The notes: a model not told the origin generated them from the letters alone. A stretch of DNA of 64,000 nt from Gimesia alba (GCF_007744675.1 NZ_CP036269.1:930001-994000), one strand, 5' to 3'; numbered from the stretch's first letter, positions 1 to 8,612 are shown. Program-made: numbers and translations.

Positions 1-706
1 CATCGCTGACTGTTCCCTGCAGGATCGATTCAAACTGCAGCGTCAGAGGTTGCGGCCCTTCCAACAGCACGCCCTGCATCCAGGTATGTCCGGTCGCCGC
101 CAGTATCAGGCCTCCCATGATCAGGCCGTCTCCCAGAAATTGCAGATACATCGTACTCTCAAAAACGGAACGCGAACGGCTGCCGCTGGCCAGTCGAATC
201 AGGCACAGCAGACAAAACGTCGTCAGCATCAGGAACGTAAGAAAGCTGAGCAAATCGAAAGAGACAAACAGCCCCGCCAGCAGCGCCTGTAACAACATTA
301 ATAGAAAATAGTGTTGTTGCGAGACGTCCGTCATCCGATGAATCAACAGTGTCAGCACAGGCCACAAGCAGGTTGGCAGCAGTAGAAACCAGACAGCCGT
401 CGCATCCAGGGCCCATTTGATAACCCGCTCGTTCCGTTCCTCCGCTGTCGCCGTTTCGGCAGCAGGAAGTTTGAGCGTGACGGAAATTGCCCGGGTTGGG
501 CGGTTGTCTTCGTCGTCCTGCAGGAAAGGAGAGAACATCACCGCAGCCAGGATCAGACAGGAAACTAGCGAATTGGAAAACGCGGTCCAGCGAGTAAACT
601 CCAGCCCCAGCCGCGACGCACCCCACCCAAAGCACGCACCGATGACTGGCATGACAACCAGTAATACAGGCGACAGGGGAATGATGGCATTCAGGAATGA
701 GTTCAT
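1..706 (-). CDS. Complex I NuoM-like membrane subunit (partial, divergent)
   Basis: The reading frame starts at an ATG at 706 and runs off the left edge, leaving 235 residues. The translation is strongly hydrophobic. The stretch with SFDLLSFLTFLMLTTFCLL can be laid on NuoM helix 5 (AIDLFLFFFFWEMMLVPMY in E. coli, recalled). In that alignment the essential Glu of NuoM helix 5 becomes Met. It is last visible in a minus-strand run of complex I-like membrane genes, 64 bp after the NuoL-like gene, matching the usual L-M order. By homology it would be an antiporter-like proton-channel subunit, but the lost Glu argues against normal pumping. An assignment to NuoN or an Mrp-type antiporter subunit is possible; the position favours NuoM. 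Confidence 0.6.
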   Translation of the reverse strand, partial: MNSFLNAIIPLSPVLLVVMPVIGACFGWGASRLGLEFTRWTAFSNSLVSCLILAAVMFSPFLQDDEDNRPTRAISVTLKLPAAETATAEERNERVIKWALDATAVWFLLLPTCLWPVLTLLIHRMTDVSQQHYFLLMLLQALLAGLFVSFDLLSFLTFLMLTTFCLLCLIRLASGSRSRSVFESTMYLQFLGDGLIMGGLILAATGHTWMQGVLLEGPQPLTLQFESILQGTVSD

Positions 707-770
707 GAGTGGCTCGAAGCAATCACATTGAAGGGACTGGAATCAAAAGACGGGAAACAGGAAACGACGT

Positions 771-2657
771 TTAGATCTGCAACACCATCAGCACGAAAAT
801 TAAAATGGAAAGCGTGAACAGCAAAACCAGCGTCTGAAAGGCAACCTGGCCGTTCTGCATCTGTTTCAACAGTTGGCCCCAGTAATTTGGTAGCGTCTCC
901 AGAGAAAATCGACTGCCCAGTGCCAGAATCCATTCATCCAACAGAGAGACGAATTTCGCACAAAATTGCAGGGGGTGAATCAACGTCCGGTTCAACAACG
1001 TGAGCGAATAATAGTGCGACTGTCCTAATTGAATCAGTGCCGGCTCCGGGGATGCATCGGGTTTGCGGCGATCTGTTTTCGACGCCGTCATCCAGGCCAG
1101 AACTAGCGCCACCAGCGGCATCACACAAAACAGACTGCAGAACAACCAGTCACGATCAAAGGGATTCTCGCTGTCGCCCGTCATCAACGCCGGCCAGAGT
1201 TGCGGGAAAAACGGCAGCCGCACATAAACGGAAACACTCGTCAAACAAATCAAAACCGTGATGCCCCACAGCGGCAGCACAGGAAAATTCGCGCGACTGT
1301 CGGCTGATTTGGATCTGGCATTGAGGAAAAAATAAAACCGGGCCAGGCCAAAGACATAGCCGGCGAGAATCAACAGCATCAGCCAGACCATCAACTCCGA
1401 CCGCAAATTCTGTGCGGCGGCTCGGGCCGCGATCAGGGGGTTCAACATCGTACCCAGGCCAGCGACGGACGCGGTCAGTAACAGCAGCACGCAGACTTGA
1501 ATCGAACCCATCGATTGCGGAGGCAGCGTTCCCTCCTGCAGCCGATGCTGAATGGGGATCAGCACGGCAAACAGACTGGTCTGCAGCAGCACCAGCGCCA
1601 GAATCAGATGCAGCGAAGAACCGCGACTCATGCCCAGAATGGCAACCGTCATGCCCGCCATCGTCGCAGAGAGCCAATACAACACGCGGTCTCGCTGCTG
1701 ACCGCGCGTGAGACTGATCGCGGAGAACAGCGTCAGGAACGCAGACAGGGTTCCCAGCTGCAGCAGCAGACGCTGGTTGGCTTGAATCGCGAAAAAATAG
1801 GGAGCCGTACGCAGTAGCAAAAACAGACCTGCGGGAAGTGAGAGCAGACTGAGTGCTGCTAAAGAGGATGAATTCCAGGGCGTTTTACGGCAGACAATCA
1901 GTGCGGACGCCGGAAACAGATTCAGGCGAGGCAGGGCGGCAAGAAAGAGTGCCGCCCCGATTCCGGGCAAAGCGACCCGGTTTTGTGTGTACGCTGCCTG
2001 AATCGCATCCGGCTGCAGACAGGTCAGGAAATTCAACGATTTAAAGTTGACGCTGATTAAAAAAATCGCCAGCAGCAGCATCGCGTCAGAGAACGCATTC
2101 CAGCCCCACCAGTGTCGGTGTGGTGCTTCCGGTGAACTCTCGTCGGGCAGATTCAGTTCATGCAGCAGATTCATGCTCATCGACAACATCAGCCAGAACA
2201 GGAATAACTGCAAAAAATTGGTCGCCAGTACGATGCCCGCTGTTGCGAAGAAGCAGAGTAAATACAGCAGTGAAGTAAACTGCCGGCGGGATCGGGGAGC
2301 AGGCAGCACTGAGAAGGAATGGTCGAGCAGCAGATAAAACAGGGATGCCAGCGAGATCAACAGGAAAAACGCAAGACTCAGCGGGTCAAACAAGACACCA
2401 ATCGAGAGCCGGCTTTCCTCTCCGCTTCCCAATGAGAGCCAGTCAATCAACGTCCGTGAATAAGATTGACTCTGAAGCCGGGAACGGAAAAAAAAGACGG
2501 ACGTGACCGCAACCATTGTGGTCAGTACGACACCAATCAGTGCAGGCCAGTGTGGACGGCCTTTTAAGATTCGGAATCCCACCAGCGCAGCCACCAGCAC
2601 CATCACGAAGGGCGTAATCAGACTCAGTTGAAGTAACAGCGTGATCGTTTTATCCAC
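771..2657 (-). CDS. Complex I NuoL-like membrane subunit lacking canonical channel residues
   Basis: 628 residues with many membrane segments, close to the usual NuoL length. Homology shows in the helix 4-5 stretch VLATNFLQLFLFWLMLSMSM (NuoL: DNLLLMYLGWEGVGLCSYLL) and in LFLLLRTAPYF, which matches the NuoL motif GVYLLLRTSPLF. The helix-5 Glu is Leu, the Lys/His region around helices 7-8 (K229 and HAATM in NuoL) has neutral residues, and the D-K-R-LAYST-SQ-G motif is degraded to QQRDRVLYWLSATMAG. The start overlaps the end of the NuoK-like gene by 8 bases, so the two are translationally coupled. Family knowledge gives a role in ion translocation; the missing residues make that doubtful here. 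A DabB-type carbon-transport partner was considered, but no DabA is visible. Confidence 0.7.
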   Translation of the reverse strand: MDKTITLLLQLSLITPFVMVLVAALVGFRILKGRPHWPALIGVVLTTMVAVTSVFFFRSRLQSQSYSRTLIDWLSLGSGEESRLSIGVLFDPLSLAFFLLISLASLFYLLLDHSFSVLPAPRSRRQFTSLLYLLCFFATAGIVLATNFLQLFLFWLMLSMSMNLLHELNLPDESSPEAPHRHWWGWNAFSDAMLLLAIFLISVNFKSLNFLTCLQPDAIQAAYTQNRVALPGIGAALFLAALPRLNLFPASALIVCRKTPWNSSSLAALSLLSLPAGLFLLLRTAPYFFAIQANQRLLLQLGTLSAFLTLFSAISLTRGQQRDRVLYWLSATMAGMTVAILGMSRGSSLHLILALVLLQTSLFAVLIPIQHRLQEGTLPPQSMGSIQVCVLLLLTASVAGLGTMLNPLIAARAAAQNLRSELMVWLMLLILAGYVFGLARFYFFLNARSKSADSRANFPVLPLWGITVLICLTSVSVYVRLPFFPQLWPALMTGDSENPFDRDWLFCSLFCVMPLVALVLAWMTASKTDRRKPDASPEPALIQLGQSHYYSLTLLNRTLIHPLQFCAKFVSLLDEWILALGSRFSLETLPNYWGQLLKQMQNGQVAFQTLVLLFTLSILIFVLMVLQI

Positions 2658-2982
2658 GCGCGTTCGTTCCTTCCCGCGGTTCCGGTTCGACCTGCTCCTG
2701 TTTCAAATATCGTCGGGCATGAAAAATCAGAGCGGCCAGAGTACACAGCAGCGTGATCACGATTAACGCCACAATCAGGAAATAGAAGTTCCCCTTCTGC
2801 GAACTCTGAAACTGTCCATAAGCGGCAAACACCAGACCGGCGCCCTGCAGCCAGAGTAACAGCGAAAACAGGGTCGCCAGACGATTGCGTTGTAGCAACA
2901 TGCCCAGAAAACCGAGCACGATCAGCGTCACCGCGATCAGTAGATAGTTATGCAGCAGGGGGGCAGATTGCGAAAGGATCAT
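2650..2982 (-). CDS. Complex I NuoK-like membrane subunit
   Basis: 110 residues with three membrane helices, the NuoK size and topology. It begins MILSQSAPLLHNYLL and continues VLGFLGMLLQRNRLATLFSL, which aligns with NuoK [21 protein letters not shown]. Both membrane glutamates of NuoK (E36 and E72 in E. coli) fall on neutral residues here, Leu and Thr. I chose ATG 2982 over the in-frame upstream start at 2997: it forms an ATGA overlap with the stop of the NuoJ-like gene and has GGGGAG about 7 bases upstream. A charged tail (residues 95-110) extends beyond the normal end. Confidence 0.7.
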   Translation of the reverse strand: MILSQSAPLLHNYLLIAVTLIVLGFLGMLLQRNRLATLFSLLLWLQGAGLVFAAYGQFQSSQKGNFYFLIVALIVITLLCTLAALIFHARRYLKQEQVEPEPREGTNARG

Positions 2983-3779
2983 GGTTGTACTCCCCATTCA
3001 TCTGAATGTGTGAAATCCACTTTACGCTGCTCCGCCGTCAGGCGCGTGATGCCTATAAATGCAACAGCAACAAAAATCAGCAGTAAATTAAACAACAGAG
3101 AATGTGCGGTTAAAAACTGTTGTACCAGCGTCAGGTCTTCGACGTGCGCCGCCGGTTCCGTCTCCGCTGTCGGTTGATCCGTGATTGACCCCCATTCCCG
3201 ATGCACCACCCAGAGGCAGCAGCAGAGCAATAGCCCACATGCCAGACAGGACAGAAACGGCTCGCGAAAAGGGCCTTCGTCGCTCGAATCGTCCACGTGT
3301 GCGTCCGGCGTGAAAATACCGCGATACAGAAACAGCAGTACCATTCCTCCTAGAATCATCCAGCAGAGCAGCACCAGCGGCAGCAGCTCTGCCTGCAGCA
3401 ATAACAGCCCGCTGGTCAGAAACGAAATCGTGGCCGCGGTGAGTGACCATTTCAAATCGGACGACAACACTGCCGCCGCGCCAAAACCGAGTACGATGAA
3501 TGCCGTCGCAAACTGGCTAATCAGAACGAACAGCTCCTGGACGCGACTTCCGGTTTCTTCAGACAGCGGCCGGCCAAACCAGAAAAATAACACCGCCAGC
3601 GCGAACAACGACAACGCCGGCCAGCCCCCGCGCATTTTGCGTGGATTGTCTGCCGTTGAATGCGAATCCACATTCAGATAACCATAGATGCCGGTCATCA
3701 TCAGCAGTACCAGCACTGCCAGCGTCAGAAACAGCAGGTTATCCGCAGTGCCCGGCAGGTAAAAGGTGAGGTCGTTCAT
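2979..3779 (-). CDS. Complex I NuoJ-like membrane subunit with N-terminal extension
   Basis: 266 residues. The segment AAVLSSDLKWSLTAATISFLTSGLLLLQAELLPLVL (residues about 102-137, given here only as a landmark) followed by GGMVLLFLYRGIF matches the NuoJ core, where the pattern is A...S.N...S.L.L...FLS....Y.LL.AEFLA and VGAVMVLFLFV. About 95 residues with three helices precede it, where canonical NuoJ has one helix, so the N-terminus is extended or carries an added module. The C-terminal region has another helix pair, residues about 180-245. The gene lies 31 bp after the NuoH-like gene and overlaps the NuoK-like start by 4 bases, the normal H-J-K order without NuoI. Confidence 0.6.
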   Translation of the reverse strand: MNDLTFYLPGTADNLLFLTLAVLVLLMMTGIYGYLNVDSHSTADNPRKMRGGWPALSLFALAVLFFWFGRPLSEETGSRVQELFVLISQFATAFIVLGFGAAAVLSSDLKWSLTAATISFLTSGLLLLQAELLPLVLLCWMILGGMVLLFLYRGIFTPDAHVDDSSDEGPFREPFLSCLACGLLLCCCLWVVHREWGSITDQPTAETEPAAHVEDLTLVQQFLTAHSLLFNLLLIFVAVAFIGITRLTAEQRKVDFTHSDEWGVQP

Positions 3780-3810
3780 GCCACGTTTGATTTCTGATGA
3801 GAGTTAAAAA

Positions 3811-4812
3811 TTAATCCGAAGCCGTCGGCGTCGATCTGAGCGGATATTTCGGCACGATAAATCCGGCCCAGATTGCCAGCAGACTGAAGTTCATTAACAC
3901 ATGCATTAAATGATCCGACATCCCCAGTATATGAAAGGCAAGAAACGATGCAGTTACCGCGATCAAAGCCAGCCAGAGTAACATTTGCCAGAGTTGTGTC
4001 GGGTCGAGGCTTCGTCGCCGCAAAAATGTTTTTAGTCGCAACGTCATCCAGATCAAAACCGGGATCAACACCACCTGCATCACTGCCCCTCCGATGTCCA
4101 GAGGCATATTCACTGTCTCGCTTGACGCAAAGCAACTGCGACCCCCGATCAGTGAGACAATCAGCAGCACGCCGGTCAGCATTCGCAATTCACGAATCCA
4201 GTTCTGAACGGGGCTCACGCGATGAGTGGGACAGGCATTGATCAACAGATAAGGGCCCAGCAAAGCCAGTATAAACGCCAGACAACCCAGCGGCTGCAAC
4301 ACGAACAGCCACATGGACGTGACCGCGCCGTGCGCAGCTTGCGGAGAATCAACGGGCAGATAAGCGGCAATCGCGGCCCACGCCAGTAACAGCGGCAGCC
4401 AGAAAAAACTGTTGAGTAACAACGCCGCCGAAGAACTCTGTCGTCCTTCCGTCAACGCCAGACTGATTTCGCCGGAAACCTGCAGCAAGGCGATCAGTCC
4501 CAAGAGTATCAATGGCGCAAACGAGCCAGACACGAGGAAAGCACCGGCAGGCAAACGGGAATGAAAGGGTGAAAGCAAAGTCGCCAACTGAGGAATGAGG
4601 CCGATCGACAGCAGACAACAGCAGAGCGAAAACAACAGCAGTCCACGCTGAGATCGCTTTTGCGGGTGACGTTGTCCCCAGGCAATACGCTGCATTGAAT
4701 CGAGCAGACGCGTTTTCAGATTCCGTGGTTCGTCCGTAAAAGCGGATTCTGCCAGGATGAGTGAAGCGAATAGCAACACAGCCAACAGTATCAACGACAT
4801 CGCGATCAGCAT
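3811..4812 (-). CDS. Complex I NuoH-like membrane subunit (highly divergent)
   Basis: 333 residues, 8-9 membrane segments, NuoH length. Weak but ordered similarity: FAPLILLGLIALLQVSGEISLALTE in the middle, WLFVLQPLGCLAFILALLGP (NuoH: WF..PL.F.IFFIA.LAET), and MTLRLKTFLRRRSLDPTQLWQ (NuoH: R...PR.R.DQLM.LGWK). The GPNRVGP signature and the acidic ETNR.PFDL.EAESEL loop that lines the quinone cavity are absent; ACPTHRVSPVQNW is in that place. Quinone binding as in complex I is therefore unlikely. It is coupled to the upstream 147-residue gene by a one-base overlap. The family call rests on position plus these fragments. Confidence 0.55.
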   Translation of the reverse strand: MLIAMSLILLAVLLFASLILAESAFTDEPRNLKTRLLDSMQRIAWGQRHPQKRSQRGLLLFSLCCCLLSIGLIPQLATLLSPFHSRLPAGAFLVSGSFAPLILLGLIALLQVSGEISLALTEGRQSSSAALLLNSFFWLPLLLAWAAIAAYLPVDSPQAAHGAVTSMWLFVLQPLGCLAFILALLGPYLLINACPTHRVSPVQNWIRELRMLTGVLLIVSLIGGRSCFASSETVNMPLDIGGAVMQVVLIPVLIWMTLRLKTFLRRRSLDPTQLWQMLLWLALIAVTASFLAFHILGMSDHLMHVLMNFSLLAIWAGFIVPKYPLRSTPTASD

Positions 4813-5255
4813 CAGGACAGCTCCTCTGTCTCTGGGGGCCGTTCCGTCAATCCGGCATCGTTGAGATCAACCACCGGAAAATCAGGCAGCGAAGAGTCGA
4901 TGGTTTCCACAGTCGGCCTGGGAAACGACAACATGCCCGAGCAGACCGCCATACCCCAGATCAAAACCAGCATCCCCGCCAGAGTGCCTGTCACGGGATG
5001 ACGCCAGGACGCTGTTTGCATGCTGATCCCCAGCACCAGCAGCAGCGTCGGCACGACGATTAACGCCGCCGTGAAATTCCAGTGCAGTTTACGTGCTGTA
5101 TCAGGAAGCGAATCCGCGGCGTTCGTTGCTTCAGGCTCACGGATCATCGATTCCGGTTCAGAGTCAGTCCGAAAGCCGACTTTGATCCCAAACCATACCA
5201 GCAGTGCGCAGCAGACCGCGATCAGAAGATAAATCAGAAAGGCAGACCATTCCAT
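4812..5255 (-). CDS. Small three-helix membrane protein, first gene of the complex I-like operon
   Basis: 147 residues: helix 1 at about 5-26, a hydrophilic loop to about 58, helices 2 and 3 at about 60-108, and an acidic tail. One helix, a loop and two helices is the topology of NuoA, and the gene holds the position NuoA normally has, before the NuoH-like gene. I see no clear NuoA sequence motif (the FDVEVAFLFPW stretch is missing), so the identity is only suggested by place and topology. The start is the ATG at 5255; the bases upstream offer no strong Shine-Dalgarno. The divergent TfoX-C gene starts 135 bp away, so the operon promoter should lie in 5256-5390. Confidence 0.5.
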   Translation of the reverse strand: MEWSAFLIYLLIAVCCALLVWFGIKVGFRTDSEPESMIREPEATNAADSLPDTARKLHWNFTAALIVVPTLLLVLGISMQTASWRHPVTGTLAGMLVLIWGMAVCSGMLSFPRPTVETIDSSLPDFPVVDLNDAGLTERPPETEELS

Positions 5256-5390
5256 GGCGGACTTTCAAAGGAGTGAGTGTGTATAATGTCATGTCAGGGT
5301 TGGCATACCACATCAGAGCAAATTTTAAGTGAATTCGCTTCTGCTGCGAAGTGTCTACATGCCTGCAAATCTTTCAATTGAGGAAAAGTA

Positions 5391-5666
5391 ATGGCCGCTG
5401 ATGCTTTACAGGATTCTATTCCGATAGAAAAATTACGAAATCTGGGACCGAAGAGCGCTCACTGGCTGGAACAGGCCGGAATTCGGACCTGCGGTGATCT
5501 CAAGCAGACTGGTGCCGTTGCCGCTTATCTGATGGTCAAGCAGCAACAGCCGCGGTGCAGTCTGAATTTGCTCTATGCATTACAGGGGGCACTGACCGGT
5601 GTTCACTGGAATCAACTGACTGAGAAAACCAGACAACAACTCAGGGCAGAAGCCCATAGTGAGTAG
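5391..5666 (+). CDS. TfoX C-terminal-domain protein
   Basis: 91 residues that match the TfoX C-terminal family: LRNLGPKSAHWLEQAGIRT, then GDLKQTGAVAAYLMVK and SLNLLYALQGALTGVHWNQL, the last being the family signature. It is a stand-alone helix-hairpin-helix-like domain without the TfoX N-terminal half. TfoX/Sxy proteins regulate competence in gammaproteobacteria; the role of isolated C-terminal domains is not known and none is proposed. It is followed after 9 bp by the gamma-glutamylcyclotransferase-like gene, so the two are probably co-transcribed, divergent from the complex I-like operon. Confidence 0.85.
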   Translation: MAADALQDSIPIEKLRNLGPKSAHWLEQAGIRTCGDLKQTGAVAAYLMVKQQQPRCSLNLLYALQGALTGVHWNQLTEKTRQQLRAEAHSE

Positions 5667-5675
5667 AAACAAAAG

Positions 5676-6059
5676 ATGATGTCCCCGGAACCCCGCACGC
5701 TGATTTTTGTCTATGGAACCTTAAAACGCGGCTTCTGTCGTTCCCATCACCTGGCAGATCAGATTTTTCTCGAAACAGCACACACGATTCCCGGTTACAC
5801 GATGTACGATTGCGGCGACTATCCCGGCCTTGTGATTGATCCCGGAAATGGAGTCAGCATTCAAGGAGAATTGTGGAGCGTCGACGGAGCGGGTATCGCA
5901 CGTCTCGATGAAGTCGAAGGCGTCTCCGAAAACTGGTTTTCGCGCCAGAAAATCGAACTGCAGCATCCTGCCGTTTCGGAAACGGTACACGCCTATTACT
6001 TTGCAGGCGACGTCACACGCTTGCCCGTTTACGGCGACAATTGGATCAAAGAAACATAA
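5676..6059 (+). CDS. Gamma-glutamylcyclotransferase-like (AIG2/YtfP) protein
   Basis: 127 residues, the typical size of this fold. The N-terminal substrate-loop motif FVYGTLKRGF (residues 11-20) is diagnostic, followed by GYTMYDCGDYPGLV and the acidic segment ARLDEVEGV, which carries the conserved Glu region of the family. Members convert gamma-glutamyl amines or peptides to 5-oxoproline or act as gamma-glutamylamine cyclotransferases; the substrate cannot be told from sequence. Two adjacent ATG codons (5676, 5679) are possible starts. It is 9 bp after the TfoX-C gene. Confidence 0.8.
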   Translation: MMSPEPRTLIFVYGTLKRGFCRSHHLADQIFLETAHTIPGYTMYDCGDYPGLVIDPGNGVSIQGELWSVDGAGIARLDEVEGVSENWFSRQKIELQHPAVSETVHAYYFAGDVTRLPVYGDNWIKET

Positions 6060-6213
6060 AACTCAGATTGAGAGGGTTGTTATTCCAGATCCGGATTCCA
6101 AAAATAAACCATCATCCTTTCATGGACAATGTCGATCCCGCGGGCCCGCTGGAAGTAGCACATGGCGAGAGAGAATGCGAGCAATTTCAAAATACCGGAA
6201 CGAAGCAAGCCAT

Positions 6214-6245
6214 TGTAGGGGCTAGTCTATGTGCCAGCCCGCCGA
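6214..6245 (+). repeat. Solitary REP-like hairpin (GTAG family)
   Basis: Begins TGTAGGGGCTAG, loop TCTATGTG, then CCAGCCCGCC. This is the GTAG-plus-hairpin unit found in pairs at 11251-11391, 16646-16787 and 23924-24064. No inverted partner is seen about 140 bp downstream. It lies in the 288-bp gap between the cyclotransferase-like and DUF1569 genes; otherwise nothing is recognised in that gap. Confidence 0.75.
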
Positions 6246-6347
6246 ACGACGTGCAATCCTAAAATACTCTTGGAATGGAACCGGAAATAAACGAAGTTCC
6301 TTAACTTACAAGATCTGATCAAACCCGAATCGAAAAGGGAACAATCC

Positions 6348-6824
6348 ATGTCTGCACAAACTGCCGCCAGAAGAAGCCTGTCGTACGCGTCTTTACAGGA
6401 AATCGTTGACGACGCCACACGGTTGACCGCGTCTGACGCACCCACAACCGGTGGCTGGTCTAAAGGGCAGATCTTCGAACATCTGGCCCGCTTGATGGAT
6501 CGTTCGCTCGATGGCTTTGACTTCAAGATTGCCTGGCCGATCAGAATGATTGGAATCTATTATTTTAAGCACCGTATCTTCAAGCACGGCATGTCTCCCG
6601 GTTTTCAATTAAAAGGGGCAACAAAAGAGGCATTAGCGCCCAATCCGCTCGAAGATCAGTCCGGCCTGGAACATTTAAAAAAATCCATCCAGCGTCTTGA
6701 AACGGAAAGCCAGCGCTATCCCAGCCCCGTCTTTGGTGAATTAACCCGCGATGAATGGGACCTGCTGCACCGCCGACACGCGGAACTGCACATGAGTTTC
6801 ATTGCCGAACCGGAAACACCTTGA
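6348..6824 (+). CDS. DUF1569 (DinB-superfamily) protein
   Basis: 158 residues. The GGWSKGQIFEHLARLMDRSLDGF stretch (landmark only, residues about 37-59), the central ..RMIGIYYFKHRIFKHGMSPGF.. segment and the closing LHRRHAELHMSFI are typical of DUF1569, a DinB-like four-helix family common in planctomycetes. His residues at the end of the first and last helices are in the places where DinB proteins bind a metal. DinB relatives include thiol-dependent transferases; the reaction here is unknown. Two other DinB-superfamily genes lie at 15390 and 41771. Confidence 0.8.
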   Translation: MSAQTAARRSLSYASLQEIVDDATRLTASDAPTTGGWSKGQIFEHLARLMDRSLDGFDFKIAWPIRMIGIYYFKHRIFKHGMSPGFQLKGATKEALAPNPLEDQSGLEHLKKSIQRLETESQRYPSPVFGELTRDEWDLLHRRHAELHMSFIAEPETP

Positions 6825-6941
6825 TCGAAAAGACATCTCCGATTGGGAATGCCTGTCAGTAGTCGAACGAATCAAACCTTCCTATAATGCCGCTCTGAAT
6901 GTCAGAGCTGATTGTTCCGAGACCAACAGGAAAGGCGTGAG

Positions 6942-8612
6942 ATGTCAGACACAGAGGCCATGAAAGTCATCATCGTGGGCGGCGTCGCCGGCGGCGCGAG
7001 TGCCGCAGCACGGGCTCGACGCTGTCACGAAGCAGCCGAGATCATTCTGTTCGAGAAAGACGAATACGTCTCGTTTGCCAACTGTGGTCTGCCCTATTAT
7101 ATCGGCGAGGAAATTGCCGAACGCAACAAGCTGCTCGTCGCGACTCCCGAACTCTTCAAAAATCGCTTCAACATTGATGTCCGCACCCGACATCTGGTGC
7201 AGTCGATCAATCAGGAACAGAAAACGGTCTCGGTCCTCAACCAGAAAACGGGGGCACTATCGGAAGAAAGCTGGGATCGCCTGATTCTCTCGATGGGCGC
7301 TGCACCGCTGGTTCCGCCACTTCCCGGCATTGACGCCGGCAATGTCTTCACGCTCCGCAACCTGAATGACGCCGACACGATTAAGGAATATATCAAACAG
7401 CACAATTGCCAGCGCGCAGTGGTCGTCGGTGCCGGCTTTATCGGCCTGGAAATGGTCGAACAGCTGCACTGCCTGCAGATTGAAACCGAACTGGTCGAAC
7501 TGCAGCCACAGGTCCTGCCTCCTCTGGATCCCGAAATGGCGCGGCTCGTTCAGAATGAACTAACCGCGCACGACGTCAAAGTGCACCTCGGCACCGCCGT
7601 CGAAGCCGTGAACGTGGAAGACTCCAAGGCGGTCGGCGTCGAACTTGGCAATGGAACTTCCATCACAGCTGACATCGTGATTCTGGGAATCGGCGTGGCC
7701 CCCGCCATCGAGCTGGCGAAAGCAGCCGGTATTGAGATCGGCAACTGTGGCGGTATTGCCGTCAACGAATTCATGCAGACCTCGCACTCCCATATCTATG
7801 CGGTCGGCGATGCCGTCGAATACACGCACGGCGTTCTGGAACAGCCACAGCGCATCCCCCTCGCCGGTCCCGCGAATCGCGCGGGCCGTATTTCCGGACA
7901 GCACGCCGTCACTGACAGTGCGCATGCGATGATCGCACCGATGGGAACCGCCATCGTCCGCGTCTTTGGTCTGACCGCGGCAGTCACGGGTCTCAGTAAA
8001 AAAACAGCCGAACGATCCCAGCGCAAAAACCGCTCGGTGATTGTCATCCCCAAACATCATGCCGGCTATTTCCCGGGCGCCGAATCTCTGTTTTTCAAAT
8101 TGACCTACGACCCGGAAACCGGGCAGATCTTAGGCGCCCAGGCTGTCGGCAAAGAGGGCGTCGATAAACGCATCGATGTCATTGCCACCGCCTTAAAATT
8201 CAAAGGGACCATCCGTGACCTCGCCGGCCTCGATCTGGCTTACGCGCCCCCCTTCGGTTCTGCCAAAGACCCGATCCACATGGCCGCCTTCGTTGCCGGC
8301 AATGATCTGGATCAGTTGACCAGCATCATCGAAGTCGACGCCGACCTCTCCGGCTATCAGATTCTCGATGTCCGCTCTCAAAAGGAAGTCGATACCTTCC
8401 GCTTCCCCGAGATCACACACATCCCCGTCGACGAACTCCGCGGTCGCCTGCACGAACTGGACGCCTCCCAGCCGCTCATCACCGTCTGCCATACCGGACT
8501 ACGTGCTTACGTCGCCGCCCGCATTCTGAAACAGTCCGGTTTCGAAAACGTCCAGAACCTCACCGGCGGCATGCTCATGCAACGCCACGCCCGCCCGGAA
8601 ATGTTCGAGTAA
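6942..8612 (+). CDS. CoA-disulfide reductase-type flavoprotein fused to rhodanese
   Basis: 556 residues. FAD-binding motif GGVAGGASAAARARR (residues 13-27); SFANCGLPYYIGE with the single active-site Cys (C48), as in CoA disulfide reductases and NADH oxidase/polysulfide reductases; NAD-binding VVGAGFIGLEM near 165; and TSHSHIYAVGDA for the second FAD contact. Residues about 460-556 form a rhodanese domain with active-site loop CHTGLRAY (C516). Fused forms reduce CoA disulfides, CoA persulfides or polysulfides. I chose ATG 6942 because AGGAAAGG lies 6 bases upstream; TTG 6912 and ATG 6960 are less likely. It stands alone in its strand context. Confidence 0.9.
   Translation: MSDTEAMKVIIVGGVAGGASAAARARRCHEAAEIILFEKDEYVSFANCGLPYYIGEEIAERNKLLVATPELFKNRFNIDVRTRHLVQSINQEQKTVSVLNQKTGALSEESWDRLILSMGAAPLVPPLPGIDAGNVFTLRNLNDADTIKEYIKQHNCQRAVVVGAGFIGLEMVEQLHCLQIETELVELQPQVLPPLDPEMARLVQNELTAHDVKVHLGTAVEAVNVEDSKAVGVELGNGTSITADIVILGIGVAPAIELAKAAGIEIGNCGGIAVNEFMQTSHSHIYAVGDAVEYTHGVLEQPQRIPLAGPANRAGRISGQHAVTDSAHAMIAPMGTAIVRVFGLTAAVTGLSKKTAERSQRKNRSVIVIPKHHAGYFPGAESLFFKLTYDPETGQILGAQAVGKEGVDKRIDVIATALKFKGTIRDLAGLDLAYAPPFGSAKDPIHMAAFVAGNDLDQLTSIIEVDADLSGYQILDVRSQKEVDTFRFPEITHIPVDELRGRLHELDASQPLITVCHTGLRAYVAARILKQSGFENVQNLTGGMLMQRHARPEMFE

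Noticed and set aside
159..722. Cys-rich minus-strand open frame of 187 codons at the left edge
   Set aside because: It is a shadow of the NuoM-like frame starting at 706, which has the membrane-protein composition expected and the operon order.
1..5255. DAB-type inorganic carbon transporter or Mrp antiporter
   Set aside because: A DabA (DUF2309) gene and MrpB/C/E/F/G subunits are not visible; NuoH-, J- and K-like genes point to complex I ancestry. The sequence beyond the left edge could change this.
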